A DNA stretch of 64,000 bases, taken from assembly GCF_018130215.1 (NCBI RefSeq), contig NZ_JAFCKQ010000011.1, positions 62,001 through 126,000 on the forward strand. Direction: 5' to 3'. The position numbers were made by a program, and so were the translations under genes. Origin of the DNA: Bradyrhizobium jicamae (GTDB lineage Bacteria > Pseudomonadota > Alphaproteobacteria > Rhizobiales > Xanthobacteraceae). The notes under the pieces are model-generated. The model was not told where the DNA came from. It worked only from the letters and a program-made list of their open reading frames with translations, and did not search any database. This document shows, in pieces, positions 50,232-60,019 of this stretch (the first letter of the stretch is position 1; every line of letters begins with the position of its first letter).

Positions 50232-52340
50232 ATGCGCCCCAGCCTGCTCAATCCGCTGTTTGCCCCGGTCACCACCCTGCCAGGGGTCGGCCCGAAGCAG
50301 GACAAGCTGCTGCGCTACCTGCTCAGCCGCGACGAGACCCCGCGGTTGGTCGACCTGCTGTTGCATCTGCCAGCCAGTGTGATCGATCGCCGCGCCCGGC
50401 CGAAAATTCGCGACGCATCGGTTGGAACCGTGGTGACGCTGGAGGTCACCGTCGACCGCCATCGACCGCCACCGCCGCGCAATGCGCGCGCGCCCTACCT
50501 TGTCTACGCCAGCGACGATACCGGCGACGTGGTGTTGACTTTCTTCCGCGCCAAGCCCGGCTACGTCGAAAAGCTGCTGCCGGTCGGCGAGAAGCGCTAC
50601 GTCTCCGGCACGCTCCAGACCTATGACGGCATCCCGCAGATCGTGCATCCCGACCGCGTCGTCGACGAGGCCGGCTTTGCAAAACTCTCGGGGATCGATC
50701 CGGTCTATCCGCTGACCGAAGGGCTCGCGCTCGGTTCCCTACGCCGTGCGATCGCGCAGGCGCTCACGAAGCTCCCCGATCTGCCCGAATGGATCAGCCC
50801 CGAGGTGCTGCGCCGCTGCGACTTCCCGCCGATCCGGGAGGCGCTGACCCGCGTGCATGTGCCGGTCGAGCTGACCGACATCTTGCCCGACGGCCCGTTC
50901 TGGTCGCGGCTTGCCTTCGACGAATTGCTTGCGGGCCAGCTGGCGCTGGCGCTGATCCGCGCGACGCTGCGTCGTCCCGCCGGCGTCCGAAACGCCGGCG
51001 ACGGCCATCTGCGCAAGAGGATCATTGACGCCCTGCCCTATGCGCTGACCAAATCGCAGCGCGAGGCGGTCGCCGCGATCACCGAGGATCTGCGCCAACC
51101 GGTGCGCATGCTGCGGCTGGTGCAGGGCGACGTCGGCTCCGGCAAGACGGTCGTCGCGCTGCTCGCAGCTGCCGCGGTCGCCGAGGCCGGCAAGCAGGCC
51201 GCGCTGATGGCACCGACCGAGATTCTGGCGCGCCAGCATATCAAGACCATCGCCCCGCTCGCCGAACGCGCGGGTTTGAGGGTTGCCATCCTTACCGGCC
51301 GCGAGAAAGGCAAGGAGCGCCGCGAGCTCCTGGCGCGGCTCGAAGCCGGCGAGATCGATCTGCTGGTCGGCACCCATGCGCTGATCCAGGACGACGTGGT
51401 CTACAAGGCGCTGGCGCTTGCGGTTGTCGACGAACAGCATCGGTTCGGCGTGCGCGAACGGCTCGCGCTCACCTCGAAGGGCGAAGCCGTCGACGTGCTG
51501 GTGCTGAGCGCCACGCCGATCCCGCGCACGCTGGTGCTCACGTATTTTGGCGACATGGACGTCTCGGAGTTGCGCGAGAAACCCGCCGGCCGGCAGCCGA
51601 TCGACACCCGGGCAGTGCCGATGAGCCGCATCGAGGACGTCATGGACGGCGTCGGCCGCGCCCTGTCAGCGGGCAAGCTGGTCTACTGGATCTGCCCGCT
51701 GGTCGAGGAGTCCGAGGCCGAAGGCACCGAGCATCTGACCAATGCCACCGAGCGTTTCGAGAGTTTGCAACAGCGGTTCGGCGATCGCGTCGGCCTGGTC
51801 CACGGCCAGATGAAGGGCACGGAAAAGGATCGCGTGATGGCGCAGTTCGCTGCGCACGAGATCGGGCTCCTGGTCGCGACGACCGTGGTCGAGGTCGGCG
51901 TCGACGTGCCGGCCGCGAGCATCATGGTGATCGAGAACGCCGAGCGTTTTGGCCTCGCGCAACTGCATCAGCTGCGCGGCCGCATCGGCCGTGGCTCGGA
52001 GGCCTCGACCTGTCTGTTGCTCTACAAGGAACCGCTCGGCGAGATGTCGAAGGCGCGGCTTAAGGTGATCCGCGAAACATCGGACGGCTTCCGGATCGCA
52101 GAGGAGGATCTGAAGCTGCGCGGCGAAGGCGACGTGCTCGGCATCCGGCAAAGCGGTCTGCCCGGCTACCGCATCGCGCGCTCCGACGTGCATGCCCAGC
52201 TCATCACCCAGGCCCGCGACGAGGCGCTGCGGATCATGAAGGACAATCCGAAGCTGAAAGGCGAACGCGGCGAAGCGCTGCGTTGCCTGCTCTATCTCTA
52301 CGAACGCGACGAGGCCGTGCCGCTGATCGGCGCGGGCTAG
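50232..52340 (+). CDS. recG: ATP-dependent DNA helicase RecG
   Basis: 702 residues, normal RecG length. N-terminal wedge with LPGVGPKQDKLL and an OB fold; Walker A RLVQGDVGSGKTVVAL near residue 300, DEQHRFGVRERL, LVLSATPIPRTL, and the TRG motif region DVLGIRQSGLPGYRIAR near the end. Reverses stalled replication forks. Confidence 0.95.
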   Translation: MRPSLLNPLFAPVTTLPGVGPKQDKLLRYLLSRDETPRLVDLLLHLPASVIDRRARPKIRDASVGTVVTLEVTVDRHRPPPPRNARAPYLVYASDDTGDVVLTFFRAKPGYVEKLLPVGEKRYVSGTLQTYDGIPQIVHPDRVVDEAGFAKLSGIDPVYPLTEGLALGSLRRAIAQALTKLPDLPEWISPEVLRRCDFPPIREALTRVHVPVELTDILPDGPFWSRLAFDELLAGQLALALIRATLRRPAGVRNAGDGHLRKRIIDALPYALTKSQREAVAAITEDLRQPVRMLRLVQGDVGSGKTVVALLAAAAVAEAGKQAALMAPTEILARQHIKTIAPLAERAGLRVAILTGREKGKERRELLARLEAGEIDLLVGTHALIQDDVVYKALALAVVDEQHRFGVRERLALTSKGEAVDVLVLSATPIPRTLVLTYFGDMDVSELREKPAGRQPIDTRAVPMSRIEDVMDGVGRALSAGKLVYWICPLVEESEAEGTEHLTNATERFESLQQRFGDRVGLVHGQMKGTEKDRVMAQFAAHEIGLLVATTVVEVGVDVPAASIMVIENAERFGLAQLHQLRGRIGRGSEASTCLLLYKEPLGEMSKARLKVIRETSDGFRIAEEDLKLRGEGDVLGIRQSGLPGYRIARSDVHAQLITQARDEALRIMKDNPKLKGERGEALRCLLYLYERDEAVPLIGAG

Positions 52341-52370
52341 ACTCGCTGCACCATCACGCAATGCCTCCCC

Positions 52371-52397
52371 ATCGTCATTGCGAGCGAAGCGAAGCAG
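52371..52397. repeat. Half copy of a GCGAGCGAAGCGAAGC-type intergenic repeat
   Basis: CGTCATTGCGAGCGAAGCGA followed by AGCAGTGA, 30 bp after the recG stop. It resembles one arm of a dispersed GTCATTGCGAGCG element common in alphaproteobacteria (from memory, unchecked). No matching second arm is seen. Confidence 0.4.
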
Positions 52398-52417
52398 TGA
52401 CAGGGAAAGAGCGCCTC

Positions 52418-53197
52418 CTACCCCTCGACCTTCGCCGGCGTCGCGACCGGCGGCAGCGAGGCCTGGTTGGAGACGCGTGCGGCATTGGCCATGCCGGCGA
52501 GTGCAGCGATCTTCTTCTGCGGGTCGGCGCCGGGCTGCACCACGCCGGCCGACATGATCAGCGTCGCCGCGTCCTCGGTGCTCATCTCGATCTCGATGAT
52601 CTTGCTTTTCGGTACGTAGAAGAAGAAGCCGGTGGTGGGGTTCGGCGCGCATGGCAGGAACACCGAGATATGCTCCTCCTCGCCCGGCAGGCTGGCGGCG
52701 AGTTCGGCGCTCGGCGCCTGCGAGATCAGCACGATCGACCACATCCCCGGCGAGGGAAACTCGACCAGGCCGACGCGGCGGAAGCTCGACCCGTTGCCGG
52801 AGAACAGCGTCTCGAACACCTGTTTGAGGCCGCGATAGATCGCGCGCACCGCCGGGATCCGCCCGAGCAGGCGTTCGCCGAGATCGACCAGGGTCCGGCC
52901 GATCAGGTTTGCGGTGAGGAAGCCCAGCAGCGTCAGCGCGATCACCGCGACGACGAGCCCTGAACCCGGCAGTCCGAACGGCAGATAGGTTTCCGGCCGG
53001 TAGGCGATCGGCACGAACGGCCGCACCAGATTGTCGACCCAGTTCACGAACCACCAGGTCAGGTACAGGGTGATGGCGACCGGGCCGGCGACAACGAGGC
53101 CGGTCAGGAAATAGTTGCGAAACCGCGCCACCAGCCCGCGCGGGGCATCCGGATGCGGTTCACCCGATGTGATGGGAGGCACTTGGTCGGAGGTCAT
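52418..53197 (-). CDS. DUF502 family membrane protein
   Basis: 259 residues from the ATG at 53197. Two membrane helices: YFLTGLVVAGPVAITLYLTWWF (about 29-50) and one near LVVAVIALTLLGFLTAN (about 82-98). The C-terminal soluble part contains IPAVRAIYRGLKQVFETLF and PNPTTGFFFYVPK, typical of DUF502. Function unknown. Convergent with recG and downstream of glmS on the same strand. Confidence 0.85.
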   Translation of the reverse strand: MTSDQVPPITSGEPHPDAPRGLVARFRNYFLTGLVVAGPVAITLYLTWWFVNWVDNLVRPFVPIAYRPETYLPFGLPGSGLVVAVIALTLLGFLTANLIGRTLVDLGERLLGRIPAVRAIYRGLKQVFETLFSGNGSSFRRVGLVEFPSPGMWSIVLISQAPSAELAASLPGEEEHISVFLPCAPNPTTGFFFYVPKSKIIEIEMSTEDAATLIMSAGVVQPGADPQKKIAALAGMANAARVSNQASLPPVATPAKVEG

Positions 53198-53294
53198 TGC
53201 GGTTCCAGGGTCGTCGAAGCGGCCGTAGCCCAATCAACCAGCTAAGCCATCTCAGCAGGTTTTTGAAGGGCCTAGATCGCCGCCTACCTTGCGA

Positions 53295-55121
53295 CTATTC
53301 GACCGTGACCGATTTGGCCAGATTCCGCGGCTGGTCGACGTCGGTGCCCATCACGACAGCAGTGTGATAGGCCAGCAATTGCACCGGGATGGCGTAAACC
53401 ATCGGCGCGAAGGTCGCCCCCATGTCGGGCATGACGATCGTCACCAGGGACTGGATCGTCGCCTCCGCCGCCCCCTTGGCGTCGGTCATCAGGATGATCT
53501 TGCCGCCGCGGGCCGCGACCTCCTGCATGTTGGAAACGGTCTTCTCGAACACCTTGTCGTAGGGCGCGATCACCACGACCGGCATGTGCTCGTCGATCAG
53601 CGCGATCGGCCCGTGCTTCAGCTCGCCGGCGGCGTAGCCCTCGGCATGGATGTAGGAGATTTCCTTCAGCTTCAGCGCGCCCTCGAGCGCCAGCGGGTAG
53701 CTGGTGCCGCGGCCGAGATAGAGCACGTCACGCGATTTGGAGATCTCGCGCGCCAGCTTCTCGATCTGAATCTCGGCCGTGAGCGCCTCCGACATCAGAC
53801 GCGGGATCTCGACGAGCGAGTGTACCAGGCTGGCCTCGTCGGCATCGGACAGCTCGCCGCGTGCCTTGCCGGCCGCAATCGCGAGCGAGGCCAGCACCAT
53901 CAGCTGGCAGGTGAAGGCCTTGGTCGAGGCGACGCCGATCTCGGGACCGGCCAGCGTCTGCAGCACGGTCTCGCTTTCGCGCGCGATCGTCGAAGTCGGC
54001 ACGTTGACGACCGAGAGCGTATGCGCGCCCTGCGCCTTGGCGTAGCGCAAGGCCGCCAGCGTGTCGGCGGTCTCGCCGGACTGCGAGATGAAGATCGCCA
54101 GGTCGCCCTTGCGCAGCGGCGCCTCGCGGTAGCGGAATTCGGAGGCGACATCGAGCTCGATCGGCAGCCGCGCCAGCCGCTCCAGCCAGTATTTTGCGAC
54201 GAAGCCGGCATAGCTCGCGGTGCCACAGGCGGTGATCGAGACCCGCTGGATATCCTTGAAGTCGAACGGCAGCTTCACCGGCATGGTGACGCGCTCGGTC
54301 GCCATGTCGACATAGCGCGCCAGCGTGTGCCCGACCACCTCCGGCTGCTCGTGGATCTCCTTGGCCATGAAATGGCGGTAGTTCGCCTTGTCGACCAGAG
54401 CGGTCGCGGTGGTGTGCTTGATCGCCTCGCGATGGACGATGGCGTTGTCCTTGTCGAAGATGGTCGCGCCCTTGCGCGTCAGCACCACCCAGTCGCCATC
54501 CTCGAGATAGCTGATCGTGTCGGTGAAGGGACCGAGCGCGATCGCGTCCGAGCCCAGGTACATCTCGCCCTCGCCATGGCCGACCGCGAGCGGCGGGCCG
54601 TTGCGCGCGCCGATCATCAGGTCTTCCTCGCCGGCGAAGATGAAGCCGAGCGCGAATGCGCCGCGCAGCCGCGACAGCGCGGCCCTCACCGCCTCGACCG
54701 GCGCGACACCGCCCTTGAGCAGGCTGTCGACCAGATGGACCACGACCTCGGTGTCGGTCTCGGTCGAAAACACCGTCCCCTTGGCCTCGAGCTCCTCGCG
54801 CAACTCGCGGAAATTCTCGATGATGCCGTTATGAACCACCGCGACGCGCTCGGTCGCATGCGGATGCGCGTTGTGCTCGGTCGGCTTGCCGTGGGTCGCC
54901 CAGCGGGTATGGCCGATGCCGGTGTGGCCGCCGAGCGGCTTGGCACCGAGCCTGGCCTCGAGATTCTTCAGCTTGCCTTCGGCGCGACGCCGCGCCAGCC
55001 CGCCGTTCTCGAGCGTGGCCACGCCGGCCGAATCATAGCCGCGATACTCCAGCCGTTTGAGCGAATCCACCAGTTGCTCCGCGACAGGAGCGCGTCCAAG
55101 AATGCCGACGATGCCGCACAT
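53295..55121 (-). CDS. glmS: Glutamine-fructose-6-phosphate aminotransferase (isomerizing)
   Basis: 608 residues, full length, from the ATG at 55121. The protein starts MCGIVGILG with nucleophile Cys2 after Met removal, then the glutaminase domain (HTRWATHGKP, HNGIIENF). Two SIS domains follow (about 285-420 and 455-595), with CGTASYAG and SQSGETADTLAAL in the first. Makes glucosamine-6-phosphate for peptidoglycan and lipopolysaccharide. It is not followed or preceded by glmM or glmU here. Confidence 0.96.
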   Translation of the reverse strand: MCGIVGILGRAPVAEQLVDSLKRLEYRGYDSAGVATLENGGLARRRAEGKLKNLEARLGAKPLGGHTGIGHTRWATHGKPTEHNAHPHATERVAVVHNGIIENFRELREELEAKGTVFSTETDTEVVVHLVDSLLKGGVAPVEAVRAALSRLRGAFALGFIFAGEEDLMIGARNGPPLAVGHGEGEMYLGSDAIALGPFTDTISYLEDGDWVVLTRKGATIFDKDNAIVHREAIKHTTATALVDKANYRHFMAKEIHEQPEVVGHTLARYVDMATERVTMPVKLPFDFKDIQRVSITACGTASYAGFVAKYWLERLARLPIELDVASEFRYREAPLRKGDLAIFISQSGETADTLAALRYAKAQGAHTLSVVNVPTSTIARESETVLQTLAGPEIGVASTKAFTCQLMVLASLAIAAGKARGELSDADEASLVHSLVEIPRLMSEALTAEIQIEKLAREISKSRDVLYLGRGTSYPLALEGALKLKEISYIHAEGYAAGELKHGPIALIDEHMPVVVIAPYDKVFEKTVSNMQEVAARGGKIILMTDAKGAAEATIQSLVTIVMPDMGATFAPMVYAIPVQLLAYHTAVVMGTDVDQPRNLAKSVTVE

Positions 55122-55384
55122 GCGGTTCACTATCCCCAAATCGCCGAAAATTTTCCAAGGCGGCGACACGGTCCCTTAACGGGAATCGCCGGGCGCAAGA
55201 TACTCAATAATTATTGCGGATTGCGACAATCTTAAACGGCAAGGTTGATGCAGGAGGCTGGTTAATCCCCCGTCTCCGCTTTCATAAACTGTTAGTGAAT
55301 CCACGCACACCCGATCCCCGCCGCTCCAGCCGTCAAACTGACGTTAACGCCTTTCGCCGAATGTGCCGCTGCCGGAGGTACCCG

Positions 55385-56599
55385 ATGCACGCAACGCATG
55401 ATCCTGAGGCGCGCCGCCTCGACGTTCTGGCTGAGCTCGACGTCCTCGACACGCCGCGCGAGCTCGCCTTCGACCGCCTGACCGCGCTGTGCCGGAAGAT
55501 CTTTCGCGTGCCGATGTCGACGCTGACGCTGATCGACGGTCACAGGCAATGGTTCAAGGCCTCGGAGGGCATGGAGGACCGCGAGACTGCGCGGGGTCCT
55601 GCGCTCTGCAACTATGCAATCGGGCAAGGCGATCCACTCGTCGTCCCGGACACGCAGCTCGATCCCCGCTTCGCCGACAACGCCTTCGTCCGCGGCAAGC
55701 CATTCATCCGTTTCTATGCCGGCGCACAGCTCAAGATCTCTGGTGCAACCATCGGGACGCTGTGCGCGATGGACACGCAGCCGCGCGAGTTCGACAGCGA
55801 GCAGATCGGCATGCTGACCGATCTCGCCGCGATCGCGGTCGACGAACTGAAGCTGCGCAATCTCAGCATGCAGGACAGCCTGACCGGCTGTTCGTCGCGG
55901 CGCGCCTTCCGCAGCGAGGGCGAGCGGCTGAGCGGGCTGGCGGCGCGGCATGCGAGCTCTCTCGCCTGCGCCGTGCTCGACGTCGATCATTTCAAGTCAG
56001 TCAACGATCGCTACGGGCACGCGGTCGGCGACATGGTGCTGGCGGCGGTCGCGGATGCCGCGCACAATTCGCTGCGTGCCTCCGACGTCTTCGGCCGGAT
56101 CGGCGGCGAGGAGTTCGGCATCCTGTTGCCGCACACCGACCTCGGGCAGGCGATGGTCGTGCTGGAGAAAGTGCGCGCGGCGGTCGCGGCGACGCCGATC
56201 GAGACGCCGGCCGGCACGATCCGGGTCACCTGCAGCCTGGGCGGATCGGAACTCGGCCCCGGCCATTGCTTCGACGACATGCTGCGCAACGCCGACCTTG
56301 CGATGTACGGAGCCAAGCAGGCGGGCCGCAACCGGACGCTGGCCTGGATCGACCGGGCACCGGCGCTCGCACCGGCCGCGCGGCGTGTGTTCAAGGCCGG
56401 CAAGATCAGTTTCAACGCCGGCCAGTCGGCGATCGACTGCACGGTGCGCGGACTGTCGCGCGAAGGCGCGACGATCGAGGTGATCTCGACATCGGACGTT
56501 CCCGAGCGCTTCAAGCTGGCCGTTGGCGCGGACGCCCTGTCGCGCGCCTGCCGGATCACCTCGCGCGCCGACAACCGCATCGACGTCGCCTTCACCTGA
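55385..56599 (+). CDS. GAF-GGDEF diguanylate cyclase with C-terminal PilZ-like domain
   Basis: 404 residues from the ATG at 55385, with GGAGG 8 nt upstream. GAF domain about 20-155 (the ELDVLDTPRELAFDRLT opening of soluble light/redox-type GAF proteins). GGDEF about 165-325 with an intact active site GGEEF at 240-244 and HAVGDMVL. The C-terminal 70 residues (KAGKISFN..., CTVRGLSREGATIEV) resemble PilZ, but the RxxxR half of its c-di-GMP motif is not clear. An active cyclase with a possible own product sensor. Confidence 0.87.
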   Translation: MHATHDPEARRLDVLAELDVLDTPRELAFDRLTALCRKIFRVPMSTLTLIDGHRQWFKASEGMEDRETARGPALCNYAIGQGDPLVVPDTQLDPRFADNAFVRGKPFIRFYAGAQLKISGATIGTLCAMDTQPREFDSEQIGMLTDLAAIAVDELKLRNLSMQDSLTGCSSRRAFRSEGERLSGLAARHASSLACAVLDVDHFKSVNDRYGHAVGDMVLAAVADAAHNSLRASDVFGRIGGEEFGILLPHTDLGQAMVVLEKVRAAVAATPIETPAGTIRVTCSLGGSELGPGHCFDDMLRNADLAMYGAKQAGRNRTLAWIDRAPALAPAARRVFKAGKISFNAGQSAIDCTVRGLSREGATIEVISTSDVPERFKLAVGADALSRACRITSRADNRIDVAFT

Positions 56600-56639
56600 C
56601 GGTCAAGGCGTTGTCGAGTGCCGTAGCGCAACCGCGTCC

Positions 56640-59612
56640 TCAGGCGTGCGCCACGTGGCTCGCCAGCGGAGCTGCCAGCGAATCCTGTCCCTGGACCAGC
56701 GATCCGCTTGCCGCGGGCGGCACGCTGCCCCCGAAGACCGACGGCGTAAAGGTCGACGCCATGTAGTTGCGGAACAGGGCGGCAGAATTGGCACTGCCGG
56801 CGACGTCATTGCTCGCGCTGAGGGCCCCTGCGGTATCGCCGGCCGCGGTGCCCGCAATCGTCTGGTGCGAGACGGGCGGCGCCGCGCCCTCGAAATTGGG
56901 CGGCGGCTCGACGCCGCTGCCGCTCAGCAGCGTTCCCGACGCGCTATATACGGCAAAGCCGGTTTCCTGTGCGCTGGCATTGAAGCCGACCTCGGTATAT
57001 TGCGTCTCCGTGCCGGTGCCGTCGTAGGCGAAGTAGATCTTGACCGACGCGCCGCCCGTCAGGTCGACATCGGTCTCGGTTTTCGTGCCGGTCGCGTTGG
57101 GGCCACCATAGTTGATGACCTCTTCCGACACACCACTCGGCAATCCCGTGAACGCCTGATACTGCGACGTACCGTTCTGGAAATTGATCAGCGTCCCGGT
57201 ATGGGTCCCGGTGCCGTTGGCGGCGGTGAAATATTCAACCTCGTTGGTGACGCCGCTCGGCAGGTAGGCAAGAAACTCGACGATCGAGTTGCCGGCCTGA
57301 AGATCGAGAATGGCTTCGGTGTTGGTGCCGCTGCCGTCAGCACCGCTGAAGTCCAGGATCTCCTCGGTGACACCGGTTGGCAGGTTGGCCAACAGGATCG
57401 CCTGCGAGCCGCCGGACTGGTAGTCGGAAATGATCTCGGTGAGGGTGCCGCTGGCGCTGGTGCCGCTGAAGTCTTCGATCTGCTTCGTGACGCCGCTTGG
57501 CAAGCCCGAGAACAACTGGTCCTGCGAGGTCCCATTCTGGAAATCGATCAACGTTTCGGTGTGGGTACCCGTGGCGTTGGCGCCGGTGAAATATTCGATC
57601 TCGGCGGTCACGCCGGTCGGCAGATAGGCAAGAAACTCGACCAGCGAGCCGCCGGCCTGCAGATTCTCAACGATTTCGGTATTGGTGCCAGTGCCATCGG
57701 CACCGCTGAAGTCCAGGATCTCTCCGGTGACACCGGTCGGCAGGTTGGTCAACAGGCTCACCTGCGAGTCGCCGGACTGGTAGTCGGAAATGATCTCGGT
57801 GAGGGTGCCGCTGGCGTTGGTGCCGCTGAAGTCTTCGATCTGCTTCGTGACGCCGCTCGGCAAGCCCGTGAACAACTGGTCTTGCGAGGTCCCATTCTGG
57901 AAATCGATCAAGGTTTCGGTGTGAGTGCCGAGGCCGCCGGGGCCACCATAGGTGCCGGTGTAATAGTAGACCTCCTCGGTGACGCCGGCCGGCAGATACG
58001 CAAAAATCTCGACCAGTGCGCCGCCGGCCTGCAGATTTTGTATGATCTCGGTGTTGGTGCCGGTGGCGTTGGGGCCGGTGAACTCTTCTATTTCCTCGGT
58101 TACGCCGGCCGGCAAGCCGGTCCAGAGCACCAGATTCGAGCCGCCGGACGGCAAGTTCTGGATTCCGCCGATCTTGACGCCGATGGTCTCGCTGACGGAC
58201 GTCGGAGTGGCGTTGGGATCGGTCGTTGTCACCGTGATGGTGTCAGTACCGACGTTCGCGCTTTTGTAGGTCAGCGTGCCGAGCGCGGCATTGATCTGGC
58301 TGAGCGTGCCCCTGATCGTCAGGCTTGTGGTGCCTGAGTTGAATACGGTCGCTCCTCCGGCTCCCGATGCCGATACACCGCCTCCGCTGGTGGTGCTCAC
58401 GACCGTGGTGAAGGTGTCAATGCCGCTGCCCGCATCGACCACCGTCACCGCGTTTCCGCCGGTGAAGGCGAACGATTGGCCGGCCGACGCAATGATCGAG
58501 GTTGGACCCGTTTCGGTGACCACATCGGGGTTGCTCACCGGCTCCCAGCCCAGGGCCTCCATGACCTCGATGTCGGTTTGCGACAAGGTATTGGTTTCGC
58601 CCGCGTCGCCTACTCCGAAAACATCCAGCTGGGTAAAATCGGCCGTATCGCCGTTGTTCACCTGAACGTTGCCGCTGTACTCGTTGTTGTATGTAAGACC
58701 GGACAGCGTGCCGGCGGCGCCGCCGTCATACGAGAAGTAGGTCGTGACCCCGTCCCGGCCATCGGTGTAATCGCGCACACCCGAGGAATTGAACCGGAAC
58801 AGATCCATCGTGCTCCAGAAGCTGTTCTGGTCGCCGAGGCCGCCGACGCGTCCCATCGTGCCTTCAGTGAGCTCGTGCACGATCGAGTTGATGACGTCCT
58901 GACCGCTCAGGTTGGGATCGCCCGAATAGTAATAGGAGTTCAGCGTGACGGTTACGGTACTGTTCGAGCTCGCCAGCCCGAGCATTTGCGCGTAACCCAT
59001 CGGCAGGCTGAAGTCGCCGCCATTGACCGACGTGTTCGGATCGTTGGTGGGCAACGTCGAGTAGGCATCCTGGGCGTAGACGCTGGCATTGGCGTGGACG
59101 GCGAGCGCGGCTTTGAGCTGCGCATAGGTCACGTCCGTCGTGAAGAAAGAATTATTCGCCAGAAAGCCATTGTTGCCTTCATTCGACTCGTTGAAAGTTA
59201 CGTTCAACGTGATCGGCGACGGTGCCGTCCAGAGTTTCTCGATCGTCTGCTCTGCACTTACAACGGCACTTATGAAATCGCTGGTATCGGTGTTGGCGTA
59301 GGTATTGCTGAACGAGATGTTGCTTCCCGCCGTGCTCACGATCTGAACACCGCCCTGGGCCGGTGCGCTCTGAGCCGGTTCGCTGTTGTGGACCGGTTGG
59401 CTCTGCACCGATTCGCTATGCGCAGCGGACGTCGCGACAGCCGCATTGCCGGACGCGCCGCCGGCGGCATTTGCGACACCGTTGACGGGGGTCACAATGT
59501 ACGCGTTGCCATCAAACCCGAAGTCCTGAGAAAATCCGCCCTGGAGAGAGTTGCTGTCGGATGAGAAACTGTCCGAAGTCGACGATTTGCCGCCGCCGAA
59601 TGACCTGCCCAT
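56640..59612 (-). CDS. Large secreted repeat protein with HExxE motif and shared C-terminal module
   Basis: 990 residues. The N-terminus is Ser/Gly-rich with no classical signal peptide. About residues 90-360 form a module with VHELTEGTMGR (H246, E247, E250), reminiscent of a metalloprotease helix but HExxE, not HExxH. A short Ig/cadherin-like segment (TITVTTTDPNATPTSVSETI) follows. About 497-860 hold nine roughly 40-residue units of pattern LPxGVT...FxGxxxxGTxTE, arranged as three repeats of a three-unit block (360-bp DNA period). The last 45 residues (FRNYMASTFTPSVFGG...) recur in the broken copy near 63.4 kb. Lack of a signal peptide and a C-terminal conserved tail suggest type I secretion, though no GGxGxD repeats are seen. 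Confidence 0.75.
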   Translation of the reverse strand: MGRSFGGGKSSTSDSFSSDSNSLQGGFSQDFGFDGNAYIVTPVNGVANAAGGASGNAAVATSAAHSESVQSQPVHNSEPAQSAPAQGGVQIVSTAGSNISFSNTYANTDTSDFISAVVSAEQTIEKLWTAPSPITLNVTFNESNEGNNGFLANNSFFTTDVTYAQLKAALAVHANASVYAQDAYSTLPTNDPNTSVNGGDFSLPMGYAQMLGLASSNSTVTVTLNSYYYSGDPNLSGQDVINSIVHELTEGTMGRVGGLGDQNSFWSTMDLFRFNSSGVRDYTDGRDGVTTYFSYDGGAAGTLSGLTYNNEYSGNVQVNNGDTADFTQLDVFGVGDAGETNTLSQTDIEVMEALGWEPVSNPDVVTETGPTSIIASAGQSFAFTGGNAVTVVDAGSGIDTFTTVVSTTSGGGVSASGAGGATVFNSGTTSLTIRGTLSQINAALGTLTYKSANVGTDTITVTTTDPNATPTSVSETIGVKIGGIQNLPSGGSNLVLWTGLPAGVTEEIEEFTGPNATGTNTEIIQNLQAGGALVEIFAYLPAGVTEEVYYYTGTYGGPGGLGTHTETLIDFQNGTSQDQLFTGLPSGVTKQIEDFSGTNASGTLTEIISDYQSGDSQVSLLTNLPTGVTGEILDFSGADGTGTNTEIVENLQAGGSLVEFLAYLPTGVTAEIEYFTGANATGTHTETLIDFQNGTSQDQLFSGLPSGVTKQIEDFSGTSASGTLTEIISDYQSGGSQAILLANLPTGVTEEILDFSGADGSGTNTEAILDLQAGNSIVEFLAYLPSGVTNEVEYFTAANGTGTHTGTLINFQNGTSQYQAFTGLPSGVSEEVINYGGPNATGTKTETDVDLTGGASVKIYFAYDGTGTETQYTEVGFNASAQETGFAVYSASGTLLSGSGVEPPPNFEGAAPPVSHQTIAGTAAGDTAGALSASNDVAGSANSAALFRNYMASTFTPSVFGGSVPPAASGSLVQGQDSLAAPLASHVAHA
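56655..56778. repeat. Direct repeat, copy 1 (within the repeat-protein gene)
   Basis: About 123 bp encoding the C-terminal FRNYMASTFTP...LASH module. It recurs at 63353-63477 in the same orientation, about 6.7 kb away, with roughly ten scattered differences and a one-base insertion in the copy. Confidence 0.8.
57121..58110 (-). repeat. Higher-order coding repeat, 360-bp period
   Basis: For example TGCTTCGTGACGCCGCT occurs at 57481 and again at 57841, exactly 360 bp apart. Each 360-bp block is three 120-bp (40-codon) units. Three blocks are seen, the last one eroded. They keep frame throughout. Confidence 0.8.
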
Positions 59613-60019
59613 GGATTCCTCTCCCCTTCACGGATGGAGCCGGATCGCTGGTATCGGGCGGACACACCCTAAAAACCCGACGAAATATCTTCCGGCATCG
59701 AAACTGATTGAGCCGCAATCACCTCAAACCGATAAACACAGCAATCCAATTCTGAAAATTACATCGAGAAAATGCAGCCAATCACCAGCACGCGTCAAGT
59801 GCAGAATATGCCTTTGCGGATGGCGCAGCACGCCCCGTCGTCGATTTGTCATTCAGGAACCCGCATGGCGAAACCGCATGATGCGGAACCCGTTGCTGGG
59901 AGTGTGCGCGAATGGTCCCGCGCTCGCGTGTCGCTCCCCCGGCCGCCAGGTCGCCCCGCGAGCGGCCATCGGCCGTCTGCCACGGCGATTGGGATCCTGA
60001 CCTTGCTCCGATGCGTACA
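59613..60019. other. Divergence-free intergenic region, AT-richer
   Basis: 407 bp between the 60020 cyclase stop and the 59612 start, both minus strand. Positions about 59660-59790 are visibly AT-rich compared with the surrounding DNA and should hold the promoter of the secreted-protein gene. No convincing ORF. Confidence 0.55.

Noticed and set aside
53289..55235. 648-codon plus-strand ORF
   Set aside because: Shadow of glmS.
56523..58337. 604-codon plus-strand ORF with internal repeats
   Set aside because: Its repeats mirror those of the minus-strand repeat protein; no start site or domain of its own.
59551..60000. Plus-strand 149-codon ORF upstream of the secreted protein
   Set aside because: No ribosome-binding site or domain, mixed composition, crosses the neighbouring gene's start.
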